A stretch of 64,000 nt of DNA from Ligula intestinalis (GCA_036362985.1 JAYGXS010000002.1:94145290-94209289), one strand, 5' to 3'. Shown: positions 23,301-34,950, numbered from the stretch's first letter. Notes: generated by a model not told the origin, from the letters alone. Translations and numbers: made by a program.

Positions 23301-23950
23301 TACCTGCACTTACTACCGCTCCGCCATTGCACGAGTTCTGGTCCACAACAAACTCTGTCAACCTTTCGATATCCGGTCTGGTGTCCGACAGGGCTGCCTC
23401 CTGTCACCCAGTCTGTTCAAATAAGTCATTCATTGAATTTTCGGAAAGGCCCTTCGAAAAGAAGACGATATTGAACTTGCACCCGGACGCCGACTAACTG
23501 ATCCCGACTACGCTGATGATATTGTGCTGCTAGCCTCAAGCTTTGGTGGTCTACAGTCTGTAGTGTCGCAGGTGAATGAGATCGCTATTTCGATGGACAT
23601 GCCCATAAATACCGGAAAGACTAAATTATTATCGAGCTGCATCCAGGAGAAGGCACCCCTGGAGATTAAGGGCCATCAACCTGAAGAATTAGACAGCTTT
23701 AAATACCTCGGGGTGAGGCTGCTATCGAATGGGCAGAGCAAGGACGACATTGTCTCCCGTATCGATGCTGCTCGCTGGGTTTTCTCAATCCTTTGAAAGC
23801 CCCTATGGATCATTTGCGAAATCTTTATCGCCACACAGATTCATGTATACTGTGCATCCATCCGATCAGTTTTCCTCTACGGATGTGAATGCTGGACTTT
23901 GCGCGCTGAAGATGAGCAAAGAATAGGGGTCTCTGACCACCGCTGCCTGA
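23300..23950 (+). pseudogene. RTE-B reverse-transcriptase fragment (motif B to thumb)
   Basis: Parallels 19840-20470 of the complete copy: CAREFWSTT-like start, VRQGCLLSPSLF block at about 23383, intact YADDIVLLASSFGGLQS at 23509, then NEIAISMDMPINTGKTKLLS, LDSFKYLGVRLLSNGQSKDD and YGCECWTLRAEDEQ. One clear open frame spans 23524-23796 (90 codons); frameshifts occur at both ends. Both termini of the element are missing. Confidence 0.8.
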
Positions 23951-23991
23951 GGACCCTTCTGCTTAGATCTATGATCGCAACTGAAAGGACT

Positions 23992-24314
23992 ATCGCAGAA
24001 GGTTAAGTAAGTTAAACCCTGACAACTGAGATCTTCAGACCCGGTCATGGGAAGGCCAAAGTGGTAGGAAGAGTTTATTCTGCATAGAAGGAGACAAAGA
24101 ATAGGCAAGAGGAAATGGACTGTTAAACGACCGCACAACCGCAAGCCAGCGGACGGAATCTCAAATGATGTTTGCTCAGCAGTCGCCACATGAGGTCCTC
24201 TGTGAGTCAGCCTGTGATTGGCCGGAAAGCAGCAGGCGTTCACAAGTGCACTTCGACTTGAGCTAGTCACGACAAACGTTCACAAATGCACTTCGTGTGG
24301 AGCTAGTCACTACA
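23992..24314 (-). mobile_element. Family A LTR-like element (solo), copy 1
   Basis: On the - strand it starts TGTAGTGACTAGCTCCACAC and ends CTTCTGCGAT, like the copies at 42790-43188 and 49913-50253. It carries a CCAAT-type 'ggccaatcac', an AATAAA signal ('agaataaactcttcc') and the family's terminal hairpin. No 5-bp target duplication is visible here. It separates two RTE-B fragments. Confidence 0.65.
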
Positions 24315-24439
24315 GAATGACGAGTCGGTTACTCACGTGTAAGGCCTTTAGACATTTTAAACCACAGATTGTGGATTTGGACTTCAGGAATTGTCAAACC
24401 TGCGGTTGGACATGACTGGCTGATGAGGGTTTATATGCC

Positions 24440-25280
24440 ACCATGTTAAAATACGTCATTGACTGGATTCTCGGGAAGGCCCTACATGACGAAGACGGTG
24501 TTGAGCTTGCACTCGGACGCCGGCTGACTGATCTCGACTACGCCGATGATATTGCGCTGCTAGCCTCAAGCTTTGGTGGTCTACAGTCTTTAGTGTCGCA
24601 GGTGAATGAGATTGCTATGACAGTTGCCATGCTAATAAATACCGGAAAGAATAAACTATTTTCCAGCTGCATTCCTGACCAGGCGAAGGCACCCCTAGGG
24701 ATTAATGGCCATCAACTTGAAGGAACAGACAGCTTTAAATACCTTAGAACGTGGCTGCTATCGAATGGGCAGAGCAAGGACGACATTTTCTTCCGCATTG
24801 CTGCTGCACGCTGGGTTTTCTCTATCCATCGAAAGCGCCTATGGATCCGCCGCAAAGTTTCCATTGCCACGAAGATTCGTGTATACTGTTAAGCTTTCCG
24901 GGCAGTCTTCCTCTATGGATATGAATGCTGGGCTTTGTAAGCTGAAGATGAGCGAAGACTGGAGGTAGTTTAACACCACTGCCTGAGGACGATCCTGCGA
25001 GTTAAGTAACGCGAATTAATCTCCAACGAGACAGTTCGCACTCGCTGCGATCTTATCGCGAGGATCTCGCAGACCATTCAAGAAAGGCAACTAGGGTGGT
25101 TTGGGTACGTTCTCCATCGTCCACTCCACGAGCTTTGCTATACTGCCTGCGATCCGGCGCCGCAGCCCACCTGTCCGTCAAGACGTGGAAGCAGTTGGTC
25201 ATGCGTGGAGGGGTGCCGTCCGTGACATCATTGAGGCTGGCTAGATCAGGCATGATCACAGCCGTAACAAGTAAAAGTAC
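24440..25280 (+). pseudogene. RTE-B reverse-transcriptase C-terminal half with 3' end
   Basis: Open for 149 codons from 24443 (LKYVIDWILGKALHDEDGVE, intact DYADDIALLASSFGGLQS, FKYLRTWLLSNGQSKDDI, RVYC). It then continues with frameshifts through the YGYECWAL and RDIIEAG-like end to the stop at about 25241, and the 'atcaggcatgatcacagccg' terminus. It is 5' truncated just before motif B. This is an independent copy from 23300-23950, because the region from motif B to the YGCECW block is present in both. Confidence 0.8.
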
Positions 25281-25399
25281 GTGCACTGTGGATGTGTGTG
25301 CGTGTGTTGTATGACCATTGATTTCGATTAAGTTCACCGTGTGCTCAAGAGCAGCGACGGTAAATAGAGCTAAGTACGAGCTTATGGTGTCTACCTCAC

Positions 25400-25950
25400 T
25401 CAAACCCTCCACTGCATTAAACCGGTGACAAGACCGAAGTCGAGATGACCAAGCAGGCTTTGGGCGGAAGCCGCTTTCTCCAATGCAGCCTGAAACACAG
25501 CTTAACTTAGTCTTTAATGACAGTACACTTTGCGCGGGTACTACTGCACTGTATAACCTCACTCACCTATAATTGGTGTCTAGCCAGACTTTAGTAAGCC
25601 AGAACTAGTGCTGCTACCACCAATACTGCCACTTCTAATACTACTAACTAGGGTGTAGCTGAGTGATAGTATTCGCTGGTACTATTACTGACTGTATTGT
25701 AAGTCGAATGTGACGCTGATTAAAGTCAGCACTGTGCTCATATCCACTCAATCTCAACAAAAAGTGTAGTAGTACTGGTGCTAGGACAAGCGCCACTATT
25801 TGTCAGAGGTGACCCTGATTAAGCCAACGCTAGGGCTCATCTCCCCTTGATCTCTCGGCAAGCAGTGTGAGTTTTGGTTTCAACAATTCCGAGTAAATAC
25901 GTGTTTGGGGCACAGCAGACGTTGCCTTGGTTGTACGGTGGATGTACCAT
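25400..25950 (+). repeat. Dispersed repeat C, copy 1
   Basis: Shares 'ctgctttctccaacgca'-like, 'actttgcgcgggtactact' and 'gtgacgctgattaaa' blocks in order with 38420-38770. Non-coding. Confidence 0.55.
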
Positions 25951-26569
25951 GTGCGCACTCCTTCCGGTTAGATCTTTTCTGTAGGAGGGGATAATTGGAC
26001 CAAAACTATGTTCTATGTTTTCCTTTGCTTTATATAACGAGGTACACCCCCCCCCGCGCTCCGACATTAACAGTCTTAATGCGTAATTATATAATTGCTA
26101 CTTGGCACAAATCTCTTTACCCCACGTCCTATGCATGACCAGCCTGCTGCACCGATTTTCCGCGTTACCCTGTTGTCTCGTAATTTCCTCTGACGTTTTA
26201 GTTGCAGGTACCTAGTGCCAGTACCAGAGTCTCCGGTTGATGCACAGTGTAGTTTAGTTACTTCGCTTAAAGTTCAGAGGGGAGCCGCGATTTGATTGTG
26301 TAACTGAGACTATTCGGTGACTTAATGTCAGGTTTTGACGGCTTTGAATGGCCGTCTCTACCCAGTAACTTATGCCGATTAATAGAGTTCGTAAGTAATA
26401 TTCTTCCGGTTTCGGAACCATTGTTAGCGCATAGTGGAGCTCATACAACGCTTGCCTTCTCAACTTTTTCTTTATTTAAGGGCATTCCAGAAACGTGGAA
26501 GCTACCGCCTAAATTGGACACGGGAACAGGAGATGCCCAGAATACATGTAACTTTGCGGCAAAGTCCGA

Positions 26570-26695
26570 GAAAATTAGGTTTCGGAATAAGGTGATGGCT
26601 AGGTTTGAGGTTGGGGTTAGGATCAAGGTTATGCTAAGGACTAAGGTTTGGGTTAGAGTTAAGATAAGGTTAGCAGCTTAGTTTCATGTTAGGTT
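26570..26695 (+). repeat. Degenerate TTAGGG/GGTTAG-like tract
   Basis: Irregular repeats of G/T-rich units: 'ttaggtttcgg', 'ggctaggtttgaggttgggg', 'ttaggatcaaggttatg', 'ggtttgggttagagttaag'. Resembles decayed telomere-type repeats, as at 45495 and 61100. Confidence 0.5.
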
Positions 26696-26699
26696 TGGT

Positions 26700-27980
26700 G
26701 CAGCGGCATATTTAACATTTCCAAAATGTATCACAAAACCGCATATTTTAAGTGGACTTTAAGCGTCTGGCGTTCCTGACCTGTTAGGCAGTCATCCAAA
26801 TCACCGTTGCCCCGTATTACTTTAAGATAATAATTATTCGGAAGTGGTTTAATTACTGCCCTGATTTGTAGCCGACGATTGCTTTGGCCTACACTGCATT
26901 GCACTGGAAAGGCGGGAACCGTATTCATTCGCCTCCACATTCTTAGGTCCGTTTGTGTGAGAAGAAGGTCTTTTGAGTCTTCAAATCCCTGCCTGAACCC
27001 GTCATCAGGGAAAATGATACATTGAAGTACCGGAGAGGGAGCGATTACAGCACATGCTAATGATATTTCTACACAGCCGCACGCCCTGATTAATTCGGAT
27101 GCAAGCGAAGCAGTTAGTTTAAACGAAAGCCAATTTTTTGGACGCGGAATGTTGCACCTGTAACGACACTGTAGGTGTAGGGGGCGAGGAGAGACGCTGC
27201 CACCGGCTCTTAAGTCGCAAGCCAACGCCAGATGCCTTTTTAGGCATATTTGTTGAGCGCAAACTTCTCCGTTGTAGTTTTTCTTTCGAAAGTACCACTT
27301 TTGAATTCCTATTTATTACTGTAATTCATGTCTTTGCTCCGGGGGGTGGGGGATTGAAAAAAAAGCCGCGATTAAGAGACGTCGAGTGTTGTATGTAGAG
27401 TACCCACGCACGCCTCTGAAATTACCGTTTTCTCAACGGCGAGTTGTCGCCTAAAAGCCTTACTACAGGGATTTACCTGTCCTAAAACGCCACTGCCACT
27501 CGTCGTATCAGTCTGGTGTATGATGTGACTACCACCTAGCCTCTGAGTTTTCTTACCGGCTAATAGCCCTGATACAATTGTTTTTTACTGACTTTGCGGT
27601 TGTGTTCGAGTGATAATGCGCGCATCTTATCGATTGTGGCGACTATTTCGCACGCACGCGTGTGTATTTATGTGAGTGTATGTGCGCGCCACCGCCTTGG
27701 TGACGCTATTGGAGGACGCATTGTTGTGTGCTGTGTGTCATCTCTATGTCGTGCTTGCAAGCATACACACACACACACCCGCATCGTCTCTCTGTTACGC
27801 GTATGCTTGCGTTCGTATGCTTGGAGCGGGTGACGACTGCGCGTGCACGACGCATTTTCGTACTCGCGCTGGCTTTACGAGGTCACGTGGACCGGTGGGT
27901 AGTGGTTATCACCGTTCTATCTCATCGTCATCATCCTCAGTTCCGTAACACCTTTCTGCTACTGGTAGTGGGTGAACAGA
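26700..27980. other. Intronic sequence, nothing recognised apart from simple repeats
   Basis: Contains a (CA)n run at about 27764-27778. A - strand open frame at 26731-27225 (164 codons) has no recognisable motif and no support. Confidence 0.45.
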
Positions 27981-27984
27981 AAGG

Positions 27985-28435
27985 GTACTTGTACTTGTTA
28001 CGGCTGTGATCATGCCTGATCCAGCCACGGGCGGCAGCTCTCCATGCGTGATGATCGGCGGCAGCGGATCTGAAAAGCTCCACCCAGTCTCTTCTCCAGT
28101 CACGGAGACTGAAGATAGAAGGTCCAAAAGCTGTTGTTTTTATGTCTTGACGGACAGGCTGTGTCGAGTCAAGTCTTCAGTTGTCCCTCTCTTCGACGCC
28201 TCCATGTTGGCTGGAGCAGTAGATCGCGGGCAGCATAGTAAAGCTTGTGGGGCGGACGATGGAGAACTTACGCAAACCACCTTAGTCGCCTTTCTTGAAC
28301 GGCCTGAGATATCTTCGCGAAACTGTCGCAGCTGATGCGGACTGCCTCGTTCGAAATAAAGTCGGTATACTCAACTGGTAGCGATGGTCAACTACCTCCG
28401 GCCTTCGCTCATCTTCAGTGCGCAATAAGAATAGG
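27985..28435 (-). mobile_element. RTE-B 3' fragment, antisense
   Basis: The reverse complement follows the family's C-terminal region from 'gcgcactgaagatgagcga' through 'aagaaaggcgactaaggtgg', a 'gtccgtcaagaca' block and 'tcaggcatgatcacagccg' plus 'taacaagtacaagta'. It is the only copy in the intron in antisense orientation. Confidence 0.75.
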
Positions 28436-28639
28436 GGGTTGCTAGGAACCCCATTAATTTGAGATTGCTAGATGGTCTGCCACTGTATGGGGTTCATTTT
28501 CGGGTCTCTTTTGGTTAACCTCCAAACTTATTTGTCATAAATTTGGAGCTTATTTCTAATTTTTGCGATGGGCTTCTAAACTGCCCCACAGGTTATGAAA
28601 ATTTGAAAGTTGGACAGGGTTTATAAATGTTTTATGGTC

Positions 28640-28830
28640 AATGCTCATCTTTCTCACACCGTCCGCATGACGAGGTCGGCATGTTGAAGTTATGGAAGCT
28701 GAGAAGGGGGGGATGAATAGACTAAGCTGCGAGCAATGTTAACAGGTCGATTACGCGTATTGGACGACTGTCATTGGGTATTGAGGCCAACGTGGGAGCA
28801 CCACCTGACGTCGGCTAAGGAAGAGAAAGT
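28640..28830 (+). repeat. Diverged single copy of the 36.5-kb foldback arm
   Basis: 'cgtccgcatgacgaggtcgg', 'gacgactgtcattgggt' and 'cctgacgtcggctaaggaag' match, in order, blocks at 36612, 36747 and 36790. Here the arm occurs once, with no inverted partner. Confidence 0.6.
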
Positions 28831-29039
28831 GCCTGTCTTAGCATAATAAATATCGCACAGGATAGTTTGGTTGTATGCCTAACTGCAGGCTCATATAGCT
28901 TATAGCACGAAACTAATCGATACTTTCGTCTAATTTGATTGGTGGCAGCCGCCAGAGTACTCATCCCACAGCCGAAACTTCACAAATCCTCACTTCTTTC
29001 CACAGAAGTCGAGAGGAACGGCATATAGTTTATCTGATC

Positions 29040-29215
29040 GGTCAGTGGACTGGTACCTGGGAGGGAAAAGAGAGTGCGGTCGACTCAGCGCGTTTTCTCA
29101 CTAAACAATCTGACACCCATTAAAAACGGCACAATACGCCAAGAGCTGTGGCTGTCTAAACGGACAGCTGTCTTCTCCGAACGGAGAGCGTGGCTGCAAT
29201 GGGTCCTTGTTAGTA
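29040..29215 (+). repeat. Dispersed repeat G, copy 1
   Basis: 'gagtgcggtcgactcagcgc', 'cgttttctcactaaa', 'acgccaagagctgtggct' and 'ggctgcaatgggtcc' parallel the copy at 53030-53300. Confidence 0.55.
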
Positions 29216-29579
29216 CAGACTCTTTAGTACTCCTACTCGGCCCTAATCCATCCTGCCCCTCCCCCATGTTTTGTTTGTGTAGGAACCCGGTCCAGCGTGT
29301 GCAGGCCAGGCGTGTTTGGCTTGCGTAGCCGAGCTGTCAGTCAATGCGCTCGATCGCGCCTCCGTTTTTTTATTCGGTCTTGGCTCCGGTTTCAGGTTGG
29401 TGAGAGGGGGAGCTAGTGTGATAGAGGCATCATAAGTTCAAAAGCACCATTACGCGTCCTTCCCCCAACCGATTTCTGATTTCAACATGTGTTATGCTTT
29501 TTTTTTCTTTCACCGGGGTGTCAACGTTGTATGCTATTTTGGGTATGTGCATGTGCTTGTTCCGCCCGTCTGCATGCCA

Positions 29580-29613
29580 CACACATCCGCAGCTGTGTGT
29601 GTGTGTGTGTGTT
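29580..29613. repeat. (GT)n microsatellite in intron
   Basis: 'ctgtgtgtgtgtgtgtgtgt' just upstream of the last exon's acceptor. Confidence 0.8.
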
Positions 29614-29656
29614 TAGCAAAATCCTAAATACGTGTCTTCTGCTCCCCCCCTTTCAG

Positions 29657-30674
29657 TTTCTGCGAGAATATCCTCTGTGAGGGGGAGGATGAGGAAGAAG
29701 AGGGTGAAGGTTCAACTGCCGAGGGGTCAGAGTCCGCAAAGCCGTCTCCTGCGGGTTTATCCGGTTCAGAATGTTCCACCAGCAGCAGCGGCACCAGCTC
29801 GACTTCCTCGGTTCTTAACGGGCTGGCGCCCCCGGGCACGACAGGACTTTCAAGACTGGCCGCAGTCGCGACCGCTGCAAGTCTCGGCATCGACATCTCC
29901 GAGCTCACCAGTGCATACCCGCGCTCGACAAAGTCCACCTCCTCTTCCTGTGCCACTAGCCCCTCCGGTGGTAGTGGTGGTAGTCATTTGGGCGAGTACG
30001 TGCGCCGGTACCGCTACCCCGACGGCGATACCCGCTACGATTGGCTGTCTTGTCCTCTCACGGAGATGCAGCACACGCCTGCACGTGCGGCCACTACTCA
30101 CCTCTCTCTCCTTCCCGCTAGGGAGTCTGCTGGCGGTCCCCGTCTCGTCTATGACAGCTCCCTCCCGCCGACCTCAACGCTGACCCAACCGACCCCTGCA
30201 GCTGTTCGTCGGCGACCCTTCATGCTCGCCGCCGGAATGTCCAGCAATTCGAATTCCCTGTCGCGGCGGATGTTGCGCTGTGAAGAGTGCGGAAAGTACT
30301 ATCGCAATGAGTACAGCCTGCACCATCACATCTGTCTGAAGCGGAAGGATGTCTGGAAGAAGGGCGATGTGCCCTCAGGTCTGATTGACGGTCAGGTCAT
30401 CTACTTCTGTCCGGCCTGCAATAAACCCTTCAAATGGCTCGGCAATCTAACCCGACACTACTACGTGCACACGGGGCAGCGTTTCTTCAAGTGTGACATC
30501 TGCCAGAAGGAGTTCTTTTCCGCCTATCAGGTGAAGCGTCACATGAATTCGCACACGGGTCTGCGTTTCAATTGTGAGGTCTGTGATAAACCCTTCACCT
30601 GTAAGTACGCCTGTGCCTGGCATATGCGACAGCACTCCACCAGCACCGCCTCCTCCACCGCCTTTGTCGAGTGA
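29657..30674 (+). CDS. C2H2 zinc-finger protein, last exon
   Basis: After a strong pyrimidine-tract acceptor (ends 29656) frame 3 is open for 338 codons to TGA at 30672. It starts with an acidic patch (CEGEDEEEEGEG), followed by a Ser/Thr/Gly-rich low-complexity region and an ordered stretch EYVRRYRYPDGDTRYDWLSC. Four zinc fingers follow. Finger 1 (about residues 272-290 of the joined protein) is atypical: CEECGKYYRNEYSLHHHIC, with Cys as last ligand. Fingers 2-4 (about 315-335, 343-363, 370-390) are canonical CX2CX12HX3H with HTGxRF linkers: CPACNKPFKWLGNLTRHYYV then H, CDICQKEFFSAYQVKRHMNS then H, and CEVCDKPFTCKYACAWHMRQ then H. The protein ends soon after finger 4. It is likely a nuclear DNA-binding regulator; I do not recognise the orthologue. 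Joined to 16122-16312 it gives about 402 residues. Confidence 0.85.
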
Positions 30675-31140
30675 CGAAGATTTGGTCGGCAGACTCGTCG
30701 TCTCACCGCCTTGAGCAAGTAATAAGGCTTGTATTTTGTATATTTGTCTTTTTTCTTAACTTTCTTGCCCGACTCCCTTCGTTATGGAGGGTGCAGATCT
30801 TTTCAGCCCTCACAAACCTGTACATATATGCATTCACACACACCGAACTGTATATTGTCTTTCCAATCTCTGCCCCCTCCCCCCCCCCTCCCGGCTATAT
30901 CTGGCCTCGAACCCTCCAGGAACCACGTCCTCGCCCTTGGAGACTCGCGCGCCTTTTTGCACTTGCTTTGTGTACACATTCCGGGTGTTCCGAACGGCAG
31001 CTGAGCTGAGCTGCTTGCTTCTTGAGCTTCCTCCTCCCGTCACACATTCTTTCTTTGCCTTTTTTCCTAGACGAAATCATCATCGTAACTGCGACAAGTT
31101 TACCGTCGTGAATATACTGTTGCTTTCTTGATTCTGTTCT
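30675..31140 (+). other. Probable 3' untranslated region of the zinc-finger gene
   Basis: Pyrimidine-rich non-coding sequence after the stop. No exact AATAAA is present; 'agtaataaggct' at 30718 is the nearest variant. The true polyadenylation site is not identifiable. Confidence 0.4.
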
Positions 31141-33550
31141 TCTTCTTCTTCTGCTCAGGCACTGGAATAACTACGCATTCACGGATTCTATGATTGGGAT
31201 ACCAGGAAAATCGGGCCTGAAGGAATTAAACATAGGTAGTTTTGGAGCGAGGACGTTGCATGTTCAAATCACGCCGGGGTCACCAGTGTCGAAAGGGGTG
31301 ATCGTCGACTATAGAAGGCTTGCCCAAATCAGAATAGGTATGACAGTGTACTGTTAAAAAGGAGATAACAAGAGGTTCTGCAGAAAAGAGCGCCTCACAA
31401 AGAAGTTGTTGTCTGTGTTTCTGCGCAGGGTTGGAGGCGACCCGTGAAATGTCCTGCAACCAATCAGGAAATGGCTCACGCTGATTGGGCAGCATTCACG
31501 GCAGATCGAATAACAGCGTCCGGGGTAGATTTTGAGTACGCAGGATTTGCTGCAAAGTCACGAGGAGTCACGCGAGGCCCTGCAGCGAGTTGGCCATGAG
31601 CGCGGGCGGCAGCGCACAATGTGACAGCAAATAAAATGTGTGTCAGCGTAGGGAATGCTCTCAGGACCGCCAAAGTTCTATTGTCGTCCACTCTCATTTT
31701 TTCTGTTGGAGACGATGGAGCACGAAAAATGGTCTAGTTATTTACGCTTATGCCTCGTGCTCAGACAGCAAACCTTGAAGTCGGTAACTCTTCTTCATCG
31801 TGCCGTTAACTGAAATGGATCTAGACTTTTGTCTGTTACGGAACTGCCACGTAAGAGTTCAGCCGATTTCCACCATGTGCCTCGCAGCAGGAAGGGCCCG
31901 GGGGAAGGTGATTGGTGCATTAGCTAGTTTTTCTTACTAATCGGATACCTGTGTTGCACCCGTCACACTCCTGGACTCGATATCGAGACGGGGTCTAGAA
32001 TATCTGCTGGAGTCAGGCGCAGTGTCTGAGAAAGTTAATCAACGGCCCGTCTGCGCGTGCCATGCACTGTCTGGTCCGCGAACGATCGATCAGGTTTTCA
32101 CCAAGAGGAGCGGAGGTGGCTTGGACCTCGTCTGCATAGAATTTTCGTAGGGTTCATATTAACAAGGAACTATTGAACCCGACTCAGTCATTCCACACGC
32201 ACGTGAGGTCTGAGTTATGCTACCAACTGGCAGCATCCCAGCCATGACTTTTAGCTCCTCGTCATACCTTCAAACGCTCCAGTTTTATCATACTGGGAGG
32301 TGTTCTGATTTGTCGAGGGGATGGGGAATATAAGTAAACGATGGTTGGGGCTGACTGGAGCTTCAGTGAGTGGCGGTCCCGTTGTGGTATGAAGCCTGTG
32401 AGTAATTGTTTTGTCTTAACAATGCGCGTTCTTAGGTCTAGTGTTTGGCGTCTGGTCATCGTATGCCGAATCGCGCCCCCTTGAGAGGACTCTGACCCTC
32501 AGCGTTGTTGTCGACGTAGTAAAGGTTTCACCGAGTCGAGTTATGTGGCCTGCAAACTGTTAGGGTAGTAGTTTTCACACAGTCCTCCAGGTAAGCTGAT
32601 GCCACGTCACTCACACACACGCCAAAGTACCACTTGAACATTTTGCACTGACAGGACCTGTAAATTTGGCCTATTGAGGTGAATGTTTGCAATAAGAAGA
32701 GAAGAAGCAGGCCATTCAGTGACTCATAAACTAAGAACGTCTCGGCAACCATTAGCCGCCTCACACCACGTGAAGTTGGCGTTTCATACCGACCATCAGC
32801 AACTAGCCGGCACCAAGTAATGAGACCGAAAGATCCGCTACCATGATACGAAACATAAAGGGTCGTTTACCGAATTTAAAGCAGTTGTGGGCAAAGCAGC
32901 CGCTCACGAAGACCACTTAATACGCGGATGGCTGAACACGCTTCAGCAGTGAGAGGAAGGGACAATGACCCCATGGCTTTATATGCTGTGTTGAGACATT
33001 GGCTAGGCAGAGTAATTAGTCATGCGGGCGGCCAGAGGTTCCTATGCAAACGGGCCACATTGCCGAGCTATCGTCACGCCAAGAATAGGGGGTGCGGACT
33101 AACAAACAAGTATCGGGTCATATATTTCCACTGGCGATGAATGTGGAATCCGCTAATTGAATCGGGCACTTGTTTACATGGAAAATGCGTCTTATAAATA
33201 CTACACCCCTGGTTTCCTAATCTAAGGCTATCTCTGGTAATGGGATCGAATGAAAATCCGAGGCGTCAGGTCAATAAACGTCACGTTTCAGCGAGCACAC
33301 ATGTCCGCGTGTACACGTGAGTCCAGATAAGCACGCTTACCTAAGTTCCACTCGAATAAACCACCCCACGGCTAATGCAGCAAAGACCTTTGCAGATGAC
33401 ATCCGCTCGGGCAATTGCAATACACCAATGACAGAACACTTGAACTCGCTTCGCAGTCATTCAAAAGCAACTATAATCACCTCACACAACACACAGTCGA
33501 CACTCTCAGGCTTGGCTGGACGCAGTCAGGACCAGCCCTGGCTTCGATAG
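31141..33550. other. 2.4-kb intergenic stretch, nothing recognised
   Basis: No protein motif, RNA gene or repeat family could be recognised. All open frames are at most about 80 codons. Confidence 0.5.
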
Positions 33551-33653
33551 TGGTCACTGCCACCTGGGACAGCAATAGGAGTTCTGTACACAATAAACCA
33601 CTCCTTCTACTGACTCTTGTCTTTTAACTTCCAACCTGGGATTCGACCTGATG

Positions 33654-33945
33654 ATTGTAGTGGTCTAGGCACTGTTTTGACCCGCCTTTGTACTTCTAAT
33701 CAGCACAAACCGGTACCCCCAAAGAGCTCGTAAGAGAGACAGTTAGAAGACCAGAGTGTCCTCGAAGAAGAACACGGTACAGCCAATCATGATCAGGAGA
33801 AAATTGATAGTCACGCCGCGCTCTCGTGACAGCTGCGTAAGAGGAGTTCGCGGGCCTGAGAATGGCGTGCCACTTGTGCAGGCTATCAATCTGTTAGGCG
33901 TATGCTAACAGAGTAGTCGTGGGAATGGGCACATTCCCAGCACCT
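33654..33945 (-). repeat. Candidate 3' LTR of the Gypsy derivative
   Basis: On the - strand the coding remnant is followed by a polypurine tract (gaaggggaggtg, plus positions about 33945-33956). A sequence starting TGCTGGGAATGTGCCC follows and could run to ...CCACTACA at 33654, giving TG...CA ends. No matching 5' LTR is visible beyond 35822, so the boundaries are inference. Confidence 0.4.
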
Positions 33946-34017
33946 CCCCTTCAAGTGTTTCAGTACCGCTGATGGCGTGGACTGACCTGTAAGCGCTGCG
34001 GACTTTGGCGAGCATGG

Positions 34018-34950
34018 TTAGTCTGGCGTGTTGTGGGCGGTTTCAAGTCCACCGGTGCGGGGAGTAGGAGCTGGTTCCAAAAGCGGTACATCTGAAGAGG
34101 CTGTAGGAGTCAGTTCGGGAGCTGACTGGTCCGCTGGAATAGCGAAGGTGTCCATCAGGATATCGAGGGGCAGTGAAACGCCTGCTTTGGGTCCGCTGGG
34201 GTTGCTGTGCTGCCGCCGTCGGATCTGATTGTGGTGACGAACCCAGGTGTCATCACCGACGGAGATGTCGAACAGCATGCTGCCTTTGTGCGCTGTTATC
34301 GTCCCCTCAATCCAGCCTGGGAACCCTGCTCGGTAGTCGCGAAAAAAAAACCGGTGTTCCGACGGAGATCTTGCCACGAGAGACAGGTGGAAGTGGCCGT
34401 GGGGACGGCAGATTAGTAGGCAGTAGCGCATGGAACTTCGTTCGAAGTTTCCGGCTCATTAAGGATTCGGCGGGGGAGACACCAGCAGGAGACGCCGCGT
34501 TAGGGGAGGTCCTGTAGGAGAACAGGAAGGCCTGGAGTATCTCGTCCGTAGTCCCCTCCCCACGAGCTATCAACAGGGCTCGTTTGAAGATGTCGACAAA
34601 GCGTTCAGCCTGACCGTTGGATTGGGGATGGTAGGACGGGGAGCGCAGGTGATGGATGTTGTGTTGGCGGCAGAAATCCTCAAAGGCAGATGAGGCAAAT
34701 TGCGAGCCATTATCCAACACCAGGACATCCGGTAGACCGTGTTGGCTGAAGATGCGCTGTAGGGAGGCGATAATAGCAGAGATGGTTGCCGGCTGCATCG
34801 GTGCAATCTCGGGCCACTCTGAGTACGCGTCGACCACAATTAGGTAAGTGACACCGTCGAGTGGGCCAGCGAGGTCGAGGTGCACACGAGACCAAGGCCC
34901 AACCGGAGTTTGCTATGGATCTGGCGGTTGAGGAGCAGGCAGCCTAAGGA
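34018..34950 (-). pseudogene. Gypsy-type integrase core and C-terminal domain
   Basis: On the - strand, 34885-34307 is the DDE integrase core: HLDLAGPLDGVTYLIVVDAY (first Asp), VLDNGSQFASSAFEDF (second Asp), and SYHPQSNGQAERFVDIFKRA (Glu). A frame change near 34390 leads to the GPY/F-like C-terminal region (FFRDYRAGFPGWIEGTIT, DDTWVRHHNQIRRR), ending at 34018. Upstream in frame, a stop interrupts a PDP*QTPVGPWSRVHL segment. The HHCC zinc region, RNase H, RT and protease that should precede the core are absent. The catalytic triad is complete, but the frameshift and lost partners make it dead. Confidence 0.85.

Larger units (their letters stand above)
16313..29656 (+). other. 13.3-kb intron of the zinc-finger gene, filled with retroelement debris
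   Basis: Bounded by gtaagc at 16313 and 'ccccccctttcag' ending at 29656. It contains RTE-like copies, a family A element, repeat C, foldback-arm and repeat G fragments and microsatellites, annotated separately. The segments 16320-17400, 22340-23300 and 28840-29030 show nothing recognisable. Confidence 0.55.

Noticed and set aside
26731..27225. 164-codon - strand frame inside the intron
   Set aside because: No recognised domain, no splice signals and no repeat support; probably chance.
29624..29956. Antisense open frame of 110 codons over the last exon
   Set aside because: It is the reverse reading of the acidic and Ser-rich exon, which has a clear sense frame with four zinc fingers.
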